From positions 1 to 36,293 of the forward strand of contig JAURYA010000070.1 of NCBI GenBank assembly GCA_030654155.1: a stretch of 36,293 nucleotides of DNA, written 5' to 3'. The DNA comes from Sulfurimonas sp. (GTDB lineage Bacteria; Campylobacterota; Campylobacteria; Campylobacterales; Sulfurimonadaceae). The notes under the pieces were generated by a model that did not search any database, was not told the origin of the DNA, and saw nothing but the letters and a program-made list of their open reading frames with translations. The first letter of the stretch is position 1. The number at the start of each line of letters is the position of its first letter. A program made the translations under genes and the position numbers. This document shows, piece after piece, positions 31,602 through 36,293 of this stretch.

Positions 31602-32549
31602 TTAGTGTAGATCTCTCCACACCTGTTTTTTCCAAAGAAGAGCAAAGATAGCAAAGATTATAATGAAAATCATTACATTTTTACCAACTGACTCTCTCTC
31701 ATGTCTTTTTGTATCGCCGGCATCAGCCATATGCTCTATAACTTTATGAGCAGCATCAGCAGTAACACCGACTCTAGGCATTGCCGTACCAGCTAACTGG
31801 CTTTGAGGGTTCTCAATAAAAGTACTTAAGAAGTGCTCATTACGAGAACGGAAATACATACTTAAATCCGGAGGCAGTTTACCCATATATTTTGTAAGAG
31901 CCTCTTGGTACTCTAACACTTTTATATCGTACGCCAAAGACTCTTTTTCAAACTTATACTCAGGCTTAGTGCCTAGTTGCGTCCAGTTTTCATACTTCAT
32001 AGTGTGGCATCTTCCGCAAGCTTCTTCAAATGCCATTTTAGGAGTAAGTTGATCAGCTTTTACAGCTATTGACTGTAAGTATGCAACCATGTCGGCAACT
32101 TCTTGGTCAATATCCCCGCCAGCTCCAGCAAAAGCAATCATCGGGTGCATTTGACCTTTAGCAGCATCAAATTTGTGCGCAACATTTAGAGCATGCGCAG
32201 GGTTTTTGATCAAATCTGCCAAGAATTTAGCATCATAGATAACGCCTGCATTGCTTAAGTCAGGTGGATTTACACCGTAGCTCCCAGCAGCAGTTACAGC
32301 GTCCATTCCAGCAGGAACACCATCTTTTGTAATTGAGTGACATCCTATACAAGCAGCAGCACCTGTAACCAATGCTTTACCGTTTGCAGCATCTCCACTT
32401 TTTGTAAGAGCCGGCAAATCTGCATAAGCAAAATTTTGGCTCTCTACATGTTTATGCATTTGAGAGTGTGCAAATGGCTCAACTAACCAGTATGTTAGGA
32501 GAGTAAAAGCAACAACAACAACCAATATTAAAGGTTCTTTATTTTTCAT
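31602..32549 (-). CDS. petC: Diheme cytochrome c subunit of the bc1 complex
   Basis: The protein has 315 residues. It has an N-terminal membrane helix (about 7-25), two cytochrome c domains with CIGCH (67-71) and CGRCH (178-182), candidate axial methionines (e.g. QMHPMIAF and TAMPRVG), and a C-terminal membrane helix (about 286-306) ending KKQVWRDLH. Campylobacterota use such a diheme protein in place of classical cytochrome c1. It passes electrons from the Rieske protein to soluble periplasmic cytochromes. It follows petB by 10 bases. Confidence 0.94.
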   Translation of the reverse strand: MKNKEPLILVVVVAFTLLTYWLVEPFAHSQMHKHVESQNFAYADLPALTKSGDAANGKALVTGAAACIGCHSITKDGVPAGMDAVTAAGSYGVNPPDLSNAGVIYDAKFLADLIKNPAHALNVAHKFDAAKGQMHPMIAFAGAGGDIDQEVADMVAYLQSIAVKADQLTPKMAFEEACGRCHTMKYENWTQLGTKPEYKFEKESLAYDIKVLEYQEALTKYMGKLPPDLSMYFRSRNEHFLSTFIENPQSQLAGTAMPRVGVTADAAHKVIEHMADAGDTKRHERESVGKNVMIFIIIFAIFALLWKKQVWRDLH

Positions 32550-32559
32550 CCTATTCTCC

Positions 32560-33774
32560 TTATACTTTTTTTTCGTTCATAGTTATAAATGGAAGCGCGA
32601 TCCATAAAACTATAAATGCCAACGCAGCAACTAAACCGATAGTACTAAATATACCCTCTGGAGGCAGTTTACCCATAGCTGTTAATACAATCATATCAAT
32701 AAGCAGTAACCAGAACCAGATGCTAAATGCACCACGGCGGCTTGCAGGAACAGCGTTTGGACTTCTGTCCAACCATGGCAATAGCATAAAGATTACCTGT
32801 GCAAAACCAAATGCCATTAGACCGATGTTTACAGAAAACGGTCTAAGAATTTCGTACGACCATAAGAAATACCACTCAGGGTAAATGTGTGCCGGAGTTT
32901 TAAGTCCATCAGCAGGGTCAAAGTTTACAGGGTCAAGTGCAAATCCATATTGGAAAAATACAAGATAAAAGAAGAAGATTAAGTAGATACCTACAACCAT
33001 CATATCTTTAGACATAAAGTCATTAGCAAAACGCATAACTTTTGAACCGGCTTTGTCACCAGCTAAATATTTTTTGCTCTCTGCATCAAAATCAATCTCT
33101 TCACCGTCTTGATTGTTAACATGTGGAAGACGAAGAGCTGCAAAGTGAAGCCCGATAAGTCCCATAATTGCCAATGGTAAAAGAAGTACGTGAAGCATAA
33201 AGAAACGAGTTAAGAATGCTTGTGCAGGAACATAATCCCCACGAATCCACTCAACTAAACCGTCCATATGTAATCCACCAAGACTAAAAATGTTTGTAAT
33301 AACCATACCAGCCCAGTAACTCATCTGTCCCCAAGGAAGCATATATCCGCTAAACGCTTCAGCAGAAAACGTAACAAACAGAAGCATACCTGAGATCCAA
33401 ATCATCTCACGACCCTTTTTGTAAGAACCGTAGTAGATACCCGTAAACATGTGAATATAGATAATTAAGAAAACAACAGACGCGGCTACACCGTGTACAT
33501 GTCTCCATAACCAACCAAAGTCAACATCTCTCATAATAGTGTAGTTTACACTGTAAAATGCATCTTTAACATCTGGTTGATAATACATCAACAAGAATAT
33601 ACCTGAAACTAAAAGTAGTGCGAATGTGATTGCTAAAACCATACCCATTGCCCACAAGAAGTTAATGTTTTTCGGAATCCAATACTCGGATGCCATAACT
33701 TTTTCAACTTTTTCAATTGCTAAACGTTGGTTTAACCAATCTTTAACACTTGTTGCTTTTGTAAAATGTGCCAT
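32560..33774 (-). CDS. petB: Cytochrome b of the bc1 complex
   Basis: This 404-residue integral membrane protein has heme-b histidine pairs in WRHVHGVAAS (with IYIHMFTG) and in MLHVLLLP ... GLHFAALRLPHV. The quinol-site motif PEWYFLWSYEILRPF is present. About eight membrane helices make it a full-length cytochrome b rather than a split b6/subunit IV. It oxidises menaquinol at the Qo site and drives proton translocation. It sits between petA and petC with a good ribosome site (GGAGGG). Confidence 0.97.
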   Translation of the reverse strand: MAHFTKATSVKDWLNQRLAIEKVEKVMASEYWIPKNINFLWAMGMVLAITFALLLVSGIFLLMYYQPDVKDAFYSVNYTIMRDVDFGWLWRHVHGVAASVVFLIIYIHMFTGIYYGSYKKGREMIWISGMLLFVTFSAEAFSGYMLPWGQMSYWAGMVITNIFSLGGLHMDGLVEWIRGDYVPAQAFLTRFFMLHVLLLPLAIMGLIGLHFAALRLPHVNNQDGEEIDFDAESKKYLAGDKAGSKVMRFANDFMSKDMMVVGIYLIFFFYLVFFQYGFALDPVNFDPADGLKTPAHIYPEWYFLWSYEILRPFSVNIGLMAFGFAQVIFMLLPWLDRSPNAVPASRRGAFSIWFWLLLIDMIVLTAMGKLPPEGIFSTIGLVAALAFIVLWIALPFITMNEKKV

Positions 33775-33787
33775 ATTTTTCCCTCCT

Positions 33788-34312
33788 TTACAGCGTTATG
33801 CCGCTATCTTTCATAGCTTGATATTCAGGTCCTGCTTCACCAAGAATCATTTTATTGCCCTCAATTTTAAATGGAGGGATATCAAATCCACGTGGTGGTG
33901 GAACTTTTGTTACTTCACCGGCCCAGTTAAACATACCGCCATGACATGCACATAAAAATGATTTTTCTGCAGCGTTATATCCTGGAATACAGCCTAAGTG
34001 TGTACATAAACCGATAGCTAACATAAAATGAGAATCGCCGACAACGACATCTCTAGCCTTTTGGCTCTCTGTTTGACCGGCAATCATCTCCGCTGTTTTT
34101 TTCAAAACAAATATTGGTTTGCCTCTCCATTTTTCTGTTATTAGTTCACCCTCTGGATATATTGACATATCTAGAGTGGTAAAACCGGCAGCTTTAACAC
34201 TTGGAAGCGGATCCCAAGTCTTTTTCATTGCAACCAATGAACCAACAACACCAACACCTGCAACGGCGCCAAATGCTTTACCCATAAAACCTCTACGGCT
34301 ACTGTTATGCAT
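33788..34312 (-). CDS. petA: Rieske iron-sulfur subunit of the bc1 complex
   Basis: The 174-residue protein starts with a Tat-type signal-anchor (SSRRGFMGK, then a hydrophobic Gly/Ala/Val stretch to about residue 29). Rieske cluster ligands are C103 and H105 (CTHLGC) and C121 and H124 (CACHGG), with the C108-C123 disulfide pair. A GEVTKVPPPRGFDIPPF segment follows, as usual. It transfers electrons from quinol to PetC. First gene of petABC. Confidence 0.97.
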   Translation of the reverse strand: MHNSSRRGFMGKAFGAVAGVGVVGSLVAMKKTWDPLPSVKAAGFTTLDMSIYPEGELITEKWRGKPIFVLKKTAEMIAGQTESQKARDVVVGDSHFMLAIGLCTHLGCIPGYNAAEKSFLCACHGGMFNWAGEVTKVPPPRGFDIPPFKIEGNKMILGEAGPEYQAMKDSGITL

Positions 34313-34344
34313 GTTTGCTCTCTTTCTTATAAAATTAAACGCTG

Positions 34345-34350
34345 ATTATA
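34345..34350 (-). promoter_or_regulatory. -10 element of petABC
   Basis: TATAAT on the minus strand, about 33 bases before the petA ATG, in the 59-bp gap after the glycosyltransferase-like gene. Confidence 0.5.
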
Positions 34351-34371
34351 TACTAAAATATATTTAAGCAA

Positions 34372-35241
34372 TTATAAATTTAAGCTTTCTTTTATAAAAT
34401 TTACAATTTTGTTACTATTTTGTCTCATTTTTGAGTTTATATGATTATCTATTGAACTTATAATATCAATAAGATGTGCTTTATCATAATTTTTAACAAT
34501 AGGCACATTTAGAGTCTTAAACAGCTCTAAAAAATCTGTCGTACACCCTTCTCTTTCCACATATATCGGCTTTCCGCCAGCTGCAAGATTTTCAAAAACG
34601 GCTTGAGGCGATGCAGTTATAAGAATTTTCGATTTCTTGATTACCTCATCATACTCTTCAAACTCATGATAATTTTTAAACTTATTTCTTAAAAAAATTT
34701 CGTAATCTAAAAAATAATAAAATCCCAATAATAAGTCTGGATTTAACTCTTCAATAAAATCTAAATGCTTCTCCAAATCTTTCTCATAATCGTCATCTCC
34801 GAAAAAGTACGAAAGGTTGATTGTTTTTTCCTCTTTGGCAAAATATTTGTCATCCACCGCAATAGCGTTGCAGATGCCATCGCCGCTAAGATAGGGAGAG
34901 ATTAGAAATTCGCCCTCTGCTTTGGAGTCATTTTTATCATTGCTTACACGGATAAAAGTTGAGAAGTAGTTTCTCATATCCTCAAGCATTATCGGGTTTG
35001 CCTCATCCGAATCAAAGATAATCTTATCTCCGTGGTTTGCAATTTTAGGGATATTTCTTACTACATCTATACCTACGGCTTTAGAAACTCCGAAATGTCT
35101 TGCCTCATTTGCAATGCGAAAATCAGAACAAAGAAGCGTGACATCAACATCTCCCAAAGCTCTAATAATAGTGCATGCCCTTCTAAATCTATCAAGCCCG
35201 ATGCGGTGCCCTGTGTGTACATAGTAGTATAGTTTCATCAT
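34372..35241 (-). CDS. Glycosyltransferase-like (GT-B / PseG-MurG-like) protein
   Basis: The 289-residue cytoplasmic protein has no signal peptide. The N-terminal part (YYYVHTGHRIGLDRFRRACTI) resembles the Gly-rich loop of GT-B enzymes. The C-terminal part (ILITASPQAVFENLAAGGKPIYVEREG) looks like their nucleotide-sugar-binding E-x-x-A-x-G-KP motif, as in MurG or PseG. The middle is Asp/Glu/Lys-rich and unlike standard families, so a specific activity cannot be assigned. It lies 13 bases downstream of mnmG, probably co-transcribed. The start may be the second methionine. Confidence 0.6.
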   Translation of the reverse strand: MMKLYYYVHTGHRIGLDRFRRACTIIRALGDVDVTLLCSDFRIANEARHFGVSKAVGIDVVRNIPKIANHGDKIIFDSDEANPIMLEDMRNYFSTFIRVSNDKNDSKAEGEFLISPYLSGDGICNAIAVDDKYFAKEEKTINLSYFFGDDDYEKDLEKHLDFIEELNPDLLLGFYYFLDYEIFLRNKFKNYHEFEEYDEVIKKSKILITASPQAVFENLAAGGKPIYVEREGCTTDFLELFKTLNVPIVKNYDKAHLIDIISSIDNHINSKMRQNSNKIVNFIKESLNL

Positions 35242-35254
35242 GCAGCCTTAAAAT

Positions 35255-36293
35255 TTATCTTTTTCTCTGCTCTATTTTTATAAATATATGCAAAATCTCT
35301 ATTGCGGCAGGCGTTATCCCGCTTATCTGCGAAGCCGCTTGGAGCGTAGGGGGATTGAAAGTCTCCAGTTTTTCAACTATCTCTCTGCTTAAACCGCTGA
35401 TTTTTCTAAAATCAAAATTCTCAGGTATCTCGATTTTAAGATACTTTTTCATCTTTTGTATCTCTTCGCTCTGCTTTAGAACATAACGAGCATATTTCCC
35501 CTCTACCAAAATCTCCTCTTGTATATAAGGGTCATATTTGGCTAATTCTGGAACAAGTTTTACCATCTTCTCTACGTTAAAGCTTTTTCTTGCAACTAAC
35601 TGCTGAGCGGTTATGGTATCGCTTATTTTGTCTTCACCGATAGACTCTAAAAATGCTATAAACTCTTTATTTGGCGTAAAGATTGTCTCATTTAGGAGTT
35701 TTGCCCCCTCTTGAATCTGCTCATCTTTTAGTTTTACGCTCTCATACAACTCATCACTAATAAGACCTATCTCATGTCCATAGCGGCTAAGTCTGGTGTC
35801 TGCTGATTCTTCACGCAAAAGAAGTCTGTACTCTGCGCGGGAAGTAAACATTCTATAAGGCTCTTTTGTCCCTTTTGTAACCAAATCATCTATCAAAACA
35901 CCTATATAAGCCTCATCACGGCGAAGAACCAGCGGCTCTTTGTTTTGAAAACTCAGGGAGGCATTTATACCCGCCATAAGTCCTTGCGCCGCTGCCTCTT
36001 CATAACCCGTAGTTCCGTTAATCTGCCCTGCAAGATATAAACCTTTTATCTTTTTTGTCTCAAGCGAGTGCTTCAGCTCTCTTGGGTCTACGAAATCATA
36101 CTCGATGGCATATCCGTAGCGAACAATTTTCGCGTTTTCCATCCCTTTTACAGAGTGAATCATATCTTGCTGAACATCAGGCGGCAGCGATGTGCTCATG
36201 CCGTTTATGTAGTACTCTGTTGCCTCCATCGTTTGTGGCTCTAAAAAAAGATGATGTCTATCTTTGTCGCGAAATCGGTTGATTTTATCCTCT
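35255..36293 (-). CDS. mnmG: tRNA U34 carboxymethylaminomethyl synthase MnmG, C-terminal part
   Basis: The frame is open through the right edge, so the N-terminal FAD-binding start lies outside the window; about 345 residues are visible. Signatures are [77 protein letters not shown] and the C-terminal helical domain [16 protein letters not shown]...[16 protein letters not shown]. With MnmE it modifies the wobble uridine of several tRNAs. The C-terminus is complete. Confidence 0.97.
   Translation of the reverse strand, partial: EDKINRFRDKDRHHLFLEPQTMEATEYYINGMSTSLPPDVQQDMIHSVKGMENAKIVRYGYAIEYDFVDPRELKHSLETKKIKGLYLAGQINGTTGYEEAAAQGLMAGINASLSFQNKEPLVLRRDEAYIGVLIDDLVTKGTKEPYRMFTSRAEYRLLLREESADTRLSRYGHEIGLISDELYESVKLKDEQIQEGAKLLNETIFTPNKEFIAFLESIGEDKISDTITAQQLVARKSFNVEKMVKLVPELAKYDPYIQEEILVEGKYARYVLKQSEEIQKMKKYLKIEIPENFDFRKISGLSREIVEKLETFNPPTLQAASQISGITPAAIEILHIFIKIEQRKR

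Noticed and set aside
1-36293. CRISPR arrays, tRNA or rRNA genes, insertion sequences, prophage genes
   Set aside because: No regularly spaced repeats, cloverleaf-like segments, transposase, integrase or phage structural motifs were found on either strand by reading.

Overview
The window is about 36.3 kb of AT-rich, densely packed bacterial chromosome. Nearly all genes lie on the minus strand; only moeA and an RDD-family membrane gene are on the plus strand. The gene set suggests a free-living Campylobacterota (epsilonproteobacterium), most like Sulfurimonas. Indicators are a petABC cytochrome bc1 operon with a diheme c-type subunit, a Campylobacter-type porin, and a moaA-queE-queD cluster with a variant QueE. 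The genus is inferred from gene content. No tRNA, rRNA, CRISPR array, insertion sequence or prophage gene was found.

Region 1 (1-9970) is the unusual part. Nine consecutive minus-strand genes encode a monoheme cytochrome c, a 12-site multiheme cytochrome (11 CXXCH plus one CX3CH), an octaheme cytochrome, a tetraheme cytochrome, an NHL beta-propeller lipoprotein, a parvulin-type peptidyl-prolyl isomerase, a 590-residue outer-membrane beta-barrel, a second NHL propeller, and a large multiheme cytochrome that runs off the left edge. The last has at least 7 CXXCH sites plus a CX12CH site. Multiheme cytochromes, a large barrel, NHL proteins and a PpiC chaperone together look like a porin-cytochrome conduit carrying electrons across the outer membrane. 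This is the best candidate for a little-described system here. Mn(IV)-oxide reduction has been reported for some redoxcline Sulfurimonas, so a mineral acceptor is plausible but unproven.

Region 2 (10026-21884) is mostly housekeeping: a DUF523 (TudS-like) protein, an aldehyde dehydrogenase, YraN, a stand-alone formate-dehydrogenase-type molybdenum/tungsten enzyme, a short-chain dehydrogenase with no standard start codon, homoserine dehydrogenase, an alanine/LL-DAP-type aminotransferase, two membrane or periplasmic proteins (one RodZ-like), RlmB, RsmI, ribosomal protein L31 and RsmE.

Region 3 (21869-31555) centres on molybdenum and pterins: moeA, moaA-queE-queD and modA-mop-modB-modC. A ModE-type palindrome lies just upstream of modA. 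This supply would serve the formate dehydrogenase-like enzyme. Between these genes are a SHOCT lipoprotein, a major porin preceded by an array of GTGATA/TATCAC half-sites, and the RDD gene, which is preceded by a 10-codon leader ORF with a strong ribosome-binding site.

Region 4 (31602-36293) holds petABC (Rieske, cytochrome b, diheme cytochrome c), a glycosyltransferase-like protein and the C-terminal part of mnmG, cut by the right edge. The bc1 complex could feed periplasmic electrons to the region 1 cytochromes, but that link is inferred only from co-occurrence.
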